Origin: Magicicada septendecula
Lineage: Eukaryota; Arthropoda; Insecta; Hemiptera; Cicadidae
Direction of reading: 5' to 3'
Assembly: GCA_034769895.1 (NCBI GenBank)
Contig: CM068367.1
Location: 314,091,986 to 314,155,985, forward strand
Length of the DNA stretch: 64,000 nt
Shown here: positions 45,975 to 58,230 of the stretch, piece after piece
Layout: each line of letters begins with the position of its first letter
Position numbering within the stretch: position 1 is the first letter of the stretch
Notes under the pieces: model-generated
Databases searched by the model: none
What the model was told of the DNA's origin: nothing
Seen by the model: only the letters and a program-made list of their open reading frames with translations
Translations under genes and position numbers: made by a program

Positions 45975-48757
45975 GCTTCCATATTCCTTAAGGAATGGAA
46001 GTATGGTGATGGCAAAAAAAATCGTGTTCGAGATTATTGCAGATTCTGATTCTACTACACTCAAAACATGAAAAAAAGTCGTTTTCTGAAAAGTGTCTGT
46101 GTGTGTGTATCTGTCTGTCTGTCTGTGTGTCTGTAGATTTTTTTTCTATGGCAAACGATAACAACCGCAAATTCAAACAGAATTAAATAATGTTTCGTAT
46201 ACAGCCCTAAATTGTAGAGTTCTCAAGACCCATTATTTTTGGTGAAGATCGGTGAAACGAAAGGGGTAGTTTACCTACAACGTTTTTTTAACAAGGGTAT
46301 TTTCTATGGCAAACGATAACAGCCGCAAATTCAAACAGAATCAAATAATTTTCTGCATACAGCCCTGATTTGTAGAGTACTCAAGACCTATTGTTTTTGG
46401 TGAAGATCGGTTGAGGGGAAAGGGGTAGTTTACCTGCAACGTTTTTTATCAAGCGTATTTTCTATGGCAAACGATAACTGCCGCAAATTCAAACAGAATC
46501 AAATAATTTTTTGCATACGTCAGTGAATTGTAGAGGACTCAAGGCCTTTAGATTTTGGTGAAGATCGGTTAAGGGGAAGGGGTAGTTTACCTGCAAATTT
46601 TTACTTTTTAACAAGAGTAAAGTACTTGAAAATTCATTTAAACTTTTTGAAACAATGATAATTGTTGAAAATAAAATAATTTTGTTGCCAGGCAATAAAA
46701 TTATAATTTTTTCATGTTAATGTAAATTATGTATATATTAGAAAATATATCGTGCTTGGCAGGCAAGCATATTTCAGTTATGTACTGTTTACGTTTCCAT
46801 TTTATTATTATGACTACTGCAGTAAAAAGGCAGGGAAGACACACACACACACACGCACACGCACACGCACACAAAATTCGCGTTATTTCTGGCCTCATTC
46901 ATGTTTATTTTCTTACATTTGCACGCTTTTTAAATGGAAACTGCTGAACCCATACCAACATAACGCATGCAAGCCGAAAAAGTGTCCAGCGTGGATAGCG
47001 ATTTGCTTCCTGTGGATCGCTGGGCAGTGTAACTGCACGTGTTTACAGAGGAACGATTCATAGACAGACTTTTCGTCTTTAGGGAATGAACCCTCTGCAA
47101 GATGCTGAGGGTCCGTGAGTGACTTCGGAGCGCTCCTTCTTTTCCGCGTTTGTTCTGTGAAACGTACACTGTAGATTCGCAGCTTTATTCTAAGCAACGC
47201 TCAATAGGAAATGTTGAAAATTTTTGTCCACGGTGTTCCCTCATACACACTAAACCTGCTCTGTTTTAATTACGGACATCATAATATTAAAACTTTGGAA
47301 ACTTGAGCACTACTTAATGGAGATTAATCATTAACTTATACAAGCCATTAATTTTTTGCATATTTTTTATATATATGTGTACAACGTTATCGGCAACAAA
47401 GAAGTAGTTTTTGTTAAAATTCCTTCCCGGGATATTTGGCCGTAGTCCAATGTTTTCTACAAAACCAGACGTTTCGGCAATGCCATCGACTTCCATCATC
47501 AGTGAAAATCGAGTGCGATAACGTGAGGTGGTATATGTTAGTGACCACAGTACTGTGGTTAAGGCTGAAGCAGTAAGTAGAAAGAAGTAGTTTCTATGGT
47601 AATATTTCATTTCGAAAATTATTTCAATTATAAATCTTAGAATATGGAAGTCATGTATGGTTCTCCATACCGATATTTTACTTCCATATTCCTTAAGGAA
47701 ATGGAAGTATGGTGATGGCAAAAAAAATCGTGTTCGAGATTATTGCAGATTCTGATTGTACTACACTCAAAACATGAAAAAAAGTCGTTTTCCGAAAAGT
47801 GTCTGTGTCTGTGTGTCTGTCTGTCTGTCTGTGTGTAGATTTTTATCTATGGCAAACGATAACTGCCCCAAATTCAAACAGAATCAAATAATTTTTTGCA
47901 TACAGCCCTGATTTGTAGAGTACTCACGACCTATTGTTTTTGGTGAAGATCGGTTGAGGGAAAGGGGTAGTTTACCTGCAACGGTTTTTTTTTATCAAGG
48001 GAAAATTTTTTTTTTTTTTGGCAAACGATAACAGCCGCAAATTCAAACAGAATCAAATAATGTTTCGCATACAGCCCTGAATTGTAGAGTTCTCAAGACC
48101 TATTGTTTTTGGTGAAGGTCGGTTAAGGGAAAGGGGTAGTTTACCTGTAACGTTTTATGTTTTAACAAGGGTATTTCCTATGGCAAACGATAACAGCCGC
48201 AAATTCAAACAGAATCAAAAGATTATTTGCATACAGCCCTAAATTGCAGAGTTCTCAAGACCTATTGTTTTTGGTGAAGATCGGTTAAGGGAAAGGGGTA
48301 GTTTACCTGCAGCGTTTTTTTATCAAGGGTATTTTCTATGGCAAACGATAACAGCCGCAAATTCAAACAGAATGAAATAATTTTTTGCATACAGCCGTGA
48401 TTTGTAGAGTACTCAAGACCTATTGTTTTTGGTGAAGATCGGTTGAGGGGAAGGGGTAGTTTACCTGCAACGTTTTTTATCAAGCGTATTTTCTATGGCA
48501 AACGATAACTGCCGCAAATTCAAACAGAATCAAATAATTTTTTGCATACGTCACTGAATTGTAGAGGACTCAAGGCCTTTTGATTTTGGTGAAGATCGGT
48601 TAAGGGGAAGGGGTAGTTTACCTGCAACCTTTTACGTTTTAACAAGAGTAAAGTACTTGAAAATTCATTTAAACTTTTTCAAACAATGGTAATTGTTAAA
48701 AATAAAATAATTTTGTTGCCAGGCAATAAAATTATAATTTTTTCATTTTAATGTAAA
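45975..48757 (-). repeat. Arm M3 (type II), one monomer longer than M1
   Basis: Same order as M1. Inverted monomers lie at about 46140-46600 and 47845-48640; the second set has one extra ~165-bp monomer. The (CA)n tract is interrupted as CACACGCACACGCACACGCAC near 46850. The central module is at about 46700-47680. Confidence 0.85.
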
Positions 48758-48976
48758 TCTGTACATAGTATAAAGTAAAGTCGGTCCGTTTTCTCTCTGT
48801 GTTTGAAATCGCTAATCTCAAGAAGTACTGAACGGATTTTATTAAAGTTTTCGCCAATAGATAGAGTGTCTATCGAGGAACATTTATGTGTATAATTAAT
48901 ACATATATGTTGTACATTAGCTTAGCTATCACGGTTTATGTCAAGTAAGTGGTATAGTTTACATCTTATATATAAA
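48758..48976. repeat. Module H3
   Basis: Third copy of H, differing at CTCAAGAAGT for CTCAGGAAGT. Confidence 0.75.
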
Positions 48977-50165
48977 ATATCGGTATGGAGAACCATACAT
49001 GACTTCCATATTCTAAGATTTATATTTAAAATCATTTTCGAAATGAAATATTACCATAGAAACTACTTCTTTCTACTTACTGCTTCAGCCTTAACCACAG
49101 TACTGTGGTCACTAACGTATACCACCTCACGTTATCGCACTCGATTTTCACTGATGGTGGAAGTCGATGGCATTGCCGAAATGTCTGGTTTTGTAGAAAA
49201 CATTGGACTACGGCCAAATATACCGGGAAGGAATTTTAACAAAAACTACTTCTTTGTTGCCGATAACGTTGTACACATATATATCAGTGGCGAAGTTACA
49301 TGGAGGCAATTGAGGCAATGCCTACCCTAAAAAATTCTGTAGAATAAAAATTATAAATACGTATGAGCTACATAACGTAAAGATTATACATTGTTACTGC
49401 GACTGTCAAATTTATTAAACCGAAACGTGCTTTATTGAGCGACCGCTAGATGGTGACAGGTGAGATTCGGCATAGTTCGTTTAAAGCGAATGAGGCAACC
49501 TGAACTTGCCTCAGCGTTTTTTGTATACATCGTATGTAAGCAATGTAGTGGTGTGATAGGGAAGTGTAGGGAGGGGGGATTGTCCCGCGCTGTACACATA
49601 GAGCGTTGAGGCATGCCTCACTTCTGTGGTCCAAACAGTTAAGTTAAAGCGCCTGTGTTGTTTCTAAGTGTTTATTTTATGCGGTTATTAAAAGTGTCAC
49701 TGTTATTCCGCTGAACTAACAGATGATCAAGATTGTTATTTGAATTATTTGTAACATTAAACATATATATAGAAACTAATCAAGTTTAAAAATTTGAAGT
49801 TCAATCAGTTGTATTATTGTGTATGACTAATACAAGGATTGTTCAATAGAAACACGTATAGAGCCGTAAAGCATTTTTTATTCAACGATTTTGAAAGAAG
49901 TCTCCAATAACATTAAGACATGAGTTCCATTGTTGCGCTAACCTGTAGATTCCCTGCTAGTAAAATTCTTACGGCTGTTTGTGGAACCATTCGGTTACAG
50001 CAAACTCTACCTCAGCGTCCGATTTGAACCACCGTCCTTTTAGTGATTCCTTAAAAAAAATTTCGGCTTGCACGCGTTATGTTGGTGTGGGTTTCGGCAC
50101 TTTCCATTTAAAAAGCGTGCAGATGTAAGAAAATAAACATGAGTGAGGCCAGAAATAACGTGAAT

Positions 50166-50196
<31 letters not shown>

Positions 50197-51127
50197 CTTA
50201 CCTGCCTTTTTATTGCTGTATTAAATGATAAATATTATATTACATTAAAATGAAAAAATTATAATTTTATTGCCTGGCAACAAAATTATTTTATTTTTAA
50301 CAATTACCATTGTTTGAAAAAGTTTAAATGAATTTTCAAGTACTTTACTGTTGTTAAAACGTAAAAGGTTGCAGGTAAACTACCCCTTCCCCTTAACCGA
50401 TCTTCACCAAAATCGAAAGTCCTTGAGATCTCTACAATTCAGGGACATATGCAAAAAATTATTTGATTCTGTTTGAATTTGCGGCTGTTATCGTTTGCCA
50501 TAGAAAATACCCTTGTTAAAAAAACGTTGTAGGTAAACTACCCCTTTCCCTTAACCGATCTTCACCAAAAACAATAGGTCTTGAGAACTCTACAATTTAG
50601 GGCTGTATGCAAATAATCTTTTGATTCTGTTTGAATTTGCGGCTGTTATCGTTTGCCATAGGAAATACCCTTGTTAAAACATAAAACGTTACAGGTAAAC
50701 TACCCTTTTCCCTTAACCGATCTTCACCAAAAACAATAGGTCTTGAGAACTCTACAATTCAGGGCTGTATGCGAAACATTATTTGATTCTGTTTGAATTT
50801 GCGGCTGTTATCGTTTGCCAAAAAAAAAAATTTCCCTTGATAAAAAAAACCGTTGCAGGTAAACTACCCCTTTACCTCAACCGATCTTCACCAAAAACAA
50901 TAGGTCGTGAGTACTCTACAAATCAGGGCTGTATGCAAAAAATTATTTGATTCTGTTTGAATTTGCGGCAGTTATCGTTTGCCATAGAAAAAAAATCTAC
51001 ACAGACACTTTTCGGAAAACGACTTTTTTTCATGTTTTGAGTGTAGTACAATCAGAATCTGCAATAATCTCGAACACGATTTTTTTTGCCATCACCATAC
51101 TTCCATTCCTTAAGGAATATGGAAGTA
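48977..51127 (+). repeat. Arm P4 (type I)
   Basis: Shares the 9-bp TTGAGGCAA and the LMVE variant with P1, so it groups with P1 and not with P2/P3. The GT run is short and interrupted (50166-50196). Monomers lie at about 50372-50985. The linker near 51105-51127 is followed by a Helitron tail in place of S. Confidence 0.85.
49859..50061 (-). pseudogene. mariner transposase C-terminal relic (in P4)
   Basis: Same relic as in P1-P3, with the stops preserved. Confidence 0.8.
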
Positions 51128-51700
51128 AAATGCATGTTTCTTTGTTTGTCCCGTATGCGTTCCTATACCATTCATCCGATTGCGATGAAACTTCGGTGAG
51201 TTGTTGTGCGCACGTCCGCGAAGGTTTCTTCCACATCTCCTCCTAAACCACTGTACCGATTTCAACCAAACTTGGCAAAAATATTTTACGCAACGGGAGA
51301 ACCAACATAGGAAAGGTGTTTTTTCGATGGGGTCCTTTTGGGGGTTCTTTGGGGTCTTCCACATCGCCTCCTAAACCACTGGACCGATTTCAACCAAACT
51401 TGGCACAAATATTTTACGCAAAAGGAGAACCAACATAGGACAGGTGTTTTTTCGATGCGATCCTCTGGGGGGTCCTTTGCGGTCTTAAAAAACTATTAGA
51501 TCTGGTTACTATGGCAACCCAATAGAATAGATTCTGTTCTAAATATATTATCGCATTAAATTGAAGACCACGCGAACGAAGTTGTGGGCAACAGCTATTT
51601 ATTTTTAAGAAGCCTACTTTAATTAAACTTTATTAATTAAACTAACATTTTCATTACGTACAACGTGAAACTCCGTAGCGAAGCACGGGTATTCTGCTAG
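51128..51700 (+). mobile_element. Helitron-like 3' end with internal tandem dimer
   Basis: It ends in CCGT-A-GC-GAA-GC-A-CGG (a hairpin at about 51673-51688) followed by GTATTCTGCTAG, then T. A hairpin about 10 nt before a CTRR end and insertion before T are Helitron hallmarks. Inside lie phrases common in insect Helitron relatives (CCGATTGCGATGAAACTTCG; ACCGATTTCAACCAAACTTGG) and two tandem units of 128 bp starting at 51228 and 51356. No Rep/helicase gene is present, so it is non-autonomous. Confidence 0.7.
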
Positions 51701-52637
51701 TCATGTATAAGAGAAAATATATCGTGCGTGGCAGGCAAGCATATCTCAGTTATGTACTGTTTACGTTTCCATTTTATTATTATCACTACCGCAATAAAAA
51801 GGCAGGGAAGACACACACACACAATTCGCGTTATTTCTGGCCTCATTCATGTTTATTTTCTTACATTTGCACGGTTTTTAAATGGAAAGTGCCGAACCCA
51901 TACCAACATAACGCATGCAAGCCGAAAAAGTGTCCAGCGTGGATAGCGATTTGCTTCCTGTGGATCGCTGGACAGTGTAACTGCACGTGTTTACAGAGGA
52001 ACGATTCATAGACAGACTTTTCGTCTTTAGGGAATGAACCCTCTGCAAGATGCTGAGGGTCCATGAGTGACTTCGGAGCGCTCCTTCTTTTCCGCGTGTT
52101 TGTTCTGTGAAACGTACATTGTAGATTCGCAGATTTATTCTAAGCAACGCTCAATAGGAAATGTTGAACCCTCGTCCACTTTTGTCCACGGTGAACCCTC
52201 ATACACACTAAACCTGCTCTGATGTTTTAATTACGGACATCATAATATTAAAACTTTGGAAACTTGAGCACTACTTAATGGAGATCAATCATTAACTTAT
52301 ACAAGCCATTAATTTTATGCATATTTTTTATATATATGTGTACAACGTTATCGGCAACAAAGAAGTAGTTTTTGTTAAAATTCCTTCCCGGGATATTTGG
52401 CCGTAGTCCAATGTTTTCTACAAAACCAGACGTTTCGGCAATGCCATTGACTTCCATCATCAGTGAAAATCGAGTGCGATAACGTGAGGTGGTATATGTT
52501 AGTGACCACAGTACTGTGGTTAAGGCTGAAGCAGTAAGTAGAAAGAAGTAGTTTCTATGGTAATATTTCATTTCGAAAATGATTTTAAAAATAAATCTTA
52601 GAATATGGAAGTCATGTATGGTTCTCCATACCGATAT
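51701..52637 (-). repeat. Arm M4 (type II), truncated, without satellite
   Basis: It begins within the AGAAAATATATCGTG part of the type II module and runs to CCATACCGATAT, the right end of the complex. A GTGTTTGTTC insertion and a different stretch near 52170 separate it from M1-M3. It is the only M arm ending in non-satellite DNA. Confidence 0.8.
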
Positions 52638-54880
52638 TTTTATAACAGTTTATATAACATCCTAAGGTTATATATTTAAATTAAGGTTGTATATTTAAAT
52701 TTTCACAGTAAACCCTAACTCACTGGCAGTTAACGTAAGTCTTTTGCGCTTGCATTTAAAAAAATGCGCAAACGGTTTGCTGATAAATCTGTATTGAATA
52801 GTTTCAGATGTTGTGTATTATTAGTAAAGAAATCGTAAATATTATGTAACAGTAGTGTAGAGAAATTATTTGACAGATAAACATTGTCGTAATCATTGCG
52901 TTAAGCTGTAGTTTTAGTTCTGACAACCCGCGTCCCACTCAGTACTACAAAAGGGAAATTGCCGAAACCAACCGGGCATAGAATAGATTCTAGGAGTGAA
53001 TTAAGATTCGGTATTGTAAGAAGGCGCGTTAGTACGATTAACAGTGATGCCACGTTGTGTCACTGAATAAATGATCTGTTCAACAGCTGTTACCTACATT
53101 TTTGACTAGTTAGTTTCGTAAATTCACGAAGTTACAATTTACGTTATAAATCTGTAAATTATAACGTTGGTAAACCTAAAGCTGTGCTGTGGTAGGTAGC
53201 ACTGTTAACTACACCATCGTTTCTCGTTCGTAATATCAAAGAATGCAGATATATTTTTATGAATTCTTTAGTTTAAAATCTTCTATTCTCATTTGAGAAC
53301 TGATGAAAACTTGCTGGTGTATATGTAAATACCATTCCGCATATCCCACCACTGAGAATCGGCACGCCTCGAGCACATGTCCGGTACGCAGTTTGATGAG
53401 CGAAATCAAAAGAATTCCAATTAACGCGCGCGTGGAAAACTGAAATAGGACGATAAACTGATGAAAAGAACGGAAGGTGTACTACGATCGGAAAGTGGAT
53501 GAATCTGAAAGTAGTAAAGCGAAGAGTACTATTCGAACCCCCTGACCAATGTGGTTACATATTGTTCGTTGAATCTAGTCTGCGTTGTCTTCGGTTAACA
53601 AAGTGTAACGGAAACCGTAACAAGAAACTCGTTTGAAAGCTAATTCGGACTAGAAACGCCGGTCGCGTAGAGACATTGTATACTCTGTGTGATCGTAGTG
53701 AACAGAGCCAGTCGATCGAGGGAGTGAATTTATGAAAAAAAATCGTTGTCACTTGTAGAAAATGGCATCTGAGACAAACTGAATCAATTGAGAAGTGTGA
53801 TGCGTTGGTTTTATTTTTCCAATATGGATCCTGTATTGTATAGTAACAACTGTATTCGAATAAGTCAAGGTTACCTCGTTTTGCCGTATTACTACGCTCG
53901 TATGCCGTAACTAACAATGCCGATAAATCGCTGAGATTACTTATCTCCTTATGTGTCAGTAACGATAAATTGTTATGTTATTGTTATGCGGTAGACACAT
54001 ATGAGCACGCATAAATTTTACTGATAGTGTAATTTTTCAATTTATGTGTTCAGTTACAGGAACTACTTAGTAAAGTGTACTCATTTAACGTTTCTATCCA
54101 GATATTGTAGTCATTTAGAGTAGAATATTGTGATATATATTTTTACGCGCCTCAAGACGCATTATCAGTAGTGCAGTGGAGTATAATCCACTTTTACCCG
54201 TCGACTTAATGTAACGATTAATTACTTGACATATTGGGGTGAAATAAATTTCTGTTGTGTGAAAAAAAAGATAAGGACTCTCTTTAGCATTTAATTGGTT
54301 CAGTTAAAGATAAATTGTGTAGCGAAGGTATATTTCCGTCGAATTTGCAGCTGGCCGAAGTAATATCGAAACTTAATATGAAGATGTTAACCGTTACGAT
54401 AAAATATTGTACCGGTACCATGGTTCAGCAGTCGTGTCCGTGTCAGTTGACAGGTTTGGTTCGTCGCTGACAAAATAAGTGAGATTGTATTGACGTTATT
54501 ACTGTATTTCTCATAGCGAACAGATTGTTTGCCCGTCATAAAGTTCAACAAACATAATGAATCTCGTATAATAAAAGCCGATGTACGTGCATTATGTAAT
54601 ATGTCTCTTTCTCACACTTCCTGTTCCCTTCCTTCTCACAGCTGCCCGTAGAATGAAGTAATCCAGTTTTTTTTTCCGTACAAGTGTATGTTTATGTTTG
54701 CACGGTTTTTTTCTTAAATCGTATAGAGAGGAGTGATGCTTTTTGTTTCATGATACGATTGATAAGTGGAAACCTAATTTGTTAGACTTAACAACAATTT
54801 TGTATTGTTTTTGAATAGTTTATTTTGTGCTGGTGCGTCGCAATTTGAGATTCAAGAAAGTATAATTTCAAACATGCCCA
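52638..54880. other. AT-rich non-coding DNA right of the satellite complex
   Basis: The longest frame (53555-53917, - strand, 120 codons) has no recognisable domain and biased composition. No repeats seen apart from TTATATTTAAATT doubled near 52670-52700. Confidence 0.45.
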
Positions 54881-54959
54881 GTATACTCTTTTTCTTCTAC
54901 TTTCGCTTTTCCCATCTATATCTTGCGGTATTGAGTCCTCTATCTATCTTCGGAAGATG

Positions 54960-55090
54960 TTTCTCTGTCTTACCACGTGCCTAACTGCCATCGTTTTCCC
55001 TCTCCCATTGCCAGATCTCTGATATTATATTCCCATTGCATTCTGCGCCGTCCCGTTGGCCTTCTTTTACTTTCTCGTATGCTCGACGCA
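54960..55090 (-). pseudogene. C-terminal fragment of a pol-like LINE
   Basis: On the - strand the sequence reads RRPTGRRRMQWEYNIRDLAM, then GEGKRWQLGTW and stop. This matches the RPRGRPR.RW.D.I..DL..MG tail of insect pol-like LINE proteins. No catalytic part is visible nearby. Confidence 0.5.
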
Positions 55091-55130
55091 TCGGAAGATC
55101 GTTCATTTAACACAACGGTATTCAGTCACT

Positions 55131-56399
55131 GGACGACACGACAGTTGATACCAGCCGCTCAGCTAAAAGTAGTAGTAGTTACTGTGTACAAATTGTAAAG
55201 GCTCATTCTGAAATATGTCTGTAACCAAGAGTTGAACGTACTGTTTATCAGATGCTGGTATTGTGCTCCCTCGCCTTACCCAAGACAAGTCGTCTATGAA
55301 GATCGCCCGAATTAAGATAGATAGATTGTGGTTCGAGTTGTGTGTTTACTGATGGTTTTCTGTACGTTGCGTTAACGTAATAATCTTCTCGCAACGTACT
55401 CGGTGGTACGTTCCAATCATTTGTAACGTGACAGTGATGACCACGGTACCCAGGCTCCGCATCCTCCTAGACATAACGATTGCTTTGTTTTGAAATGGTT
55501 AAAGTGGTCGAATTGTACGGTCTTCAGATGTCTGTTGTCGCGTAGTTTTATTATTTATTGCTAGTAATATGTGGTATCGATTACAACTATAACTTTCTTA
55601 ACACAAAAATTGTGTTAGGATTTATTGTAATACCATAAATATATTTCGTACAGGAGAAAAACCTAAGCTCTTCAAGATTTGATAACCTGTCTGTCACTCC
55701 CGTCAGGCGTTCCTTTATCAGATTTATATGGTTTTTCAATATTTCTTTTAACATTTTATCAGCTTTTTTTATATTTACATTTTTTTACATCTTGGTCTTT
55801 CGTTATAGTCCTGGTTTTTATCCTAATGTGGATGCTGCATGCTAAACTTAATCTCCAGTTCAACTGCTAATATTCTTTGTTACGAAGAACGGAGTAACAA
55901 TGGGTAGAGTGGCATAACTGAAAATTTTTAAGCTAAGTAGAAGAGGAGGATGAAGTCAGTTGCAATTAGGAGATGGGAATGAATCTTTAATATTTTTGGT
56001 TATGTGTTTACTTTGTTTTCAGTCCCGTCTTTGTTATGGTACACTTCGTCTTTCCAAGTAATTTAGCGCGGCACCCTCAACGTGTAAGCCTGTAGTAAAA
56101 TATAACTTGGTACTCAGAGTGACCGTACACTTTCAAACAGAAATTGGTGGTCCTTGGACCTCGGTACTTACTGCACAAAGTACACCTTTCTGAGCGTTTT
56201 ATAGTGTTTTATTTGCTTTCGTTCGAGTCTCGTTGTATGCCAACTATAAGCAAAAATTAATATAACAAAGTTTACGCTTACGCACCATAAATGTCATATT
56301 TTTATTACTCAGTTTGGTGAAGTACGTGTACTTTTTGTCCGCTTATAACTGTGTATAATGTTTAATATTTATAAACATTTCAATGCTGTTAATCTTATA
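55131..56399. other. AT-rich non-coding DNA
   Basis: Only chance frames under 75 codons. No repeat recognised. Confidence 0.45.
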
Positions 56400-56414
56400 C
56401 TATTAAGCGAGCAA

Positions 56415-57152
56415 TCTTTGTATGTATGTATGTATGTCCTTTTTTCTCGGAACGGCTCTAACGATTTTCTCGAAATTTGGTACTTGGAATTTCGTATTTG
56501 GGCACTAAAAATCGATTGGGCTAGGTCTCATTTTCCGCAAAAATCGCCTAAGGCCTAAACCGTAGGGTCTTTTAAGTATACATTTTAATTCATGTAGGTT
56601 TAAATATTCACACAATTGCTATTGTTATAACTCTGTCACCCAGCAACAAATATTTTTTATTTGAAATTAAAGCGTTAATTTTAATTCTGTTCATAAAGAA
56701 TAGTTCTTATCGATGTTTATAAATAAATATAAATAGCTGTTGTTATGAATGTAAATAAACAAAGTAAGAGTTGAGACATACAATCTAATCTATGTATGTC
56801 CTTTTTTCCTCGGAAACGGCTCTAACGATACCGTAGGGTCTTTATAGGTCTTTAACCTGCGGCCTAAACGGCGCAGTATCGATGTTTATAAATAATATAA
56901 ACTGATGTTGCTATGACTGTAAATAAACAAACTAAGAGTTGAGACATACAATTGTGGGTTTCTGCGCAACGATTTTTGTACAATCTATCTGATATACATA
57001 ATCTAAATAAAAATAAAAATAAAAAATAATAAAATAAAAAATAAATAATTAATAAAAATAAATAAATAATTAATAATAAATAATGTTTTTTTTTAATCTG
57101 TATATTTATAAATAAATGTGAAAACCGAGCAAAGCTCGGTCACCCCGATATT
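56415..57152 (+). mobile_element. Helitron/Helentron-like repeat with 3' hairpin and internal duplication
   Basis: It opens with (TATG)n and CCTTTTTTCTCGGAACGGCT, repeated near 56795. A second duplicated block starts ATCGATGTTTATAAATAA (about 56709 and 56879) and runs into GTAAATAAACAAA.TAAGAGT. After a long A/T-only tract (57004-57085) comes a perfect stem, ACCGAGC-AAA-GCTCGGT (57124-57140), followed by CACCCCGATATTAAT. Such hairpin-ended, ORF-less repeats are known as Helentron-associated elements in insects. Confidence 0.5.
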
Positions 57153-58129
57153 AATTTATAGTATGTACGTTAGCTTAGAGTATTTAAATGTACTTTCTAC
57201 ATAACATAAATACATGTATACTGACATATAACAAAGAATTTCGTATTACTCGCATTCGTACGAACATCTACCTTCATTGATAATTTAAAAAACTACGTTT
57301 CGACAGCTAATAAAATGTATAAACTTTTATTAGTTCACCTGAAAATGACTACAGATCGTTGTTGGTAGAAACGCTGTGTTTTATAAATTATTATCTATGG
57401 GGGTGTCTGTAAGAATATACTTAATAATATTACGTCATCCAATTTTAGCTTTAAGGATCATCTGAAGAAATTCTCTCACGTGACTTTTCCGTTTGTGAAC
57501 ATCACAAAAGACAGATGAGGTCAGGCCAGTTCTCTACCAAACCAGATTTCACTTATTAGACCAGTTTCAATCGAATAATCATAAATTTCTCCTCCATACA
57601 GCTTACGGACAGACGACTTGCAATTTAAGATAGTTATTAAGTGTAAGGAACGTGTCGTATTAAACAGAATTTTCACATACGTATATTAGCTTCGTCTCTC
57701 CATCAGTTTCGGTTAAATAAAAGAACATGTCCAAGTAACGAAAAGATAAAAATTCGACTGTAATAATTTATAACGTTATAGCACGTTTATTCGTGTTTTG
57801 ACGTTTTCTTGTAGAAGGAGGAAGGATAGTTAATTACAAGAAAAAGAATATAAAGATGTAAAATTATTAAGGATTCTTAAGAAACGTGATGGAAAAAAAT
57901 CTGTAGACTTAATCAGTTATTCTTAACCATTTTATAATATTTTCGTTCATTATTAGGCTGTATTGCTGGAAACTTTGTAGTTATTTAATTTAAATACTGC
58001 TCAGAACGTAGGTTTTAGTAATGTGATTTGCGAATATCGGTTCATTCGGTTTGAAGGCGAACTTTTTTTATATAGAAAACAGTTTTTACAATTGTTGTGT
58101 AGACAGTATCTTTTAATTTTTTATTGTAG
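57153..58129. other. AT-rich non-coding DNA ending in a pyrimidine-rich splice-acceptor-like tract
   Basis: No coding signal. The last 20 bases (TTTTAATTTTTTATTGTAG) would serve as a 3' splice site for the exon candidate at 58130. Confidence 0.4.
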
Positions 58130-58230
58130 TAAACTGTGGGAAAACTGCCTTTCGTGAGAACAATGAATGTGTGGCAATTATAAATATTAACAGAACCCTT
58201 GATGTAAGCGAATTGCACACAAAAGTAAAG
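58130..58230 (+). CDS. Candidate internal coding exon of an unidentified host gene
   Basis: The 101-bp segment is preceded by a T-rich tract ending in AG (58111-58129) and followed by AAG|GTATGT, a very good donor (58231). It is open in one frame: NCGKTAFRENNECVAIININ, then RTLDVSELHTKVK, with two Cys and one N-glycosylation-type NRT. It starts in the middle of a codon and ends on a codon boundary. The same frame stays open past the donor to TGA near 58345, so an unspliced relic of something else is also possible. I do not recognise the family. Confidence 0.35.

Noticed and set aside
53555..53917. 120-codon frame on the - strand
   Set aside because: No known domain, repeats or start context; length is within chance for 64 kb of two-strand DNA.
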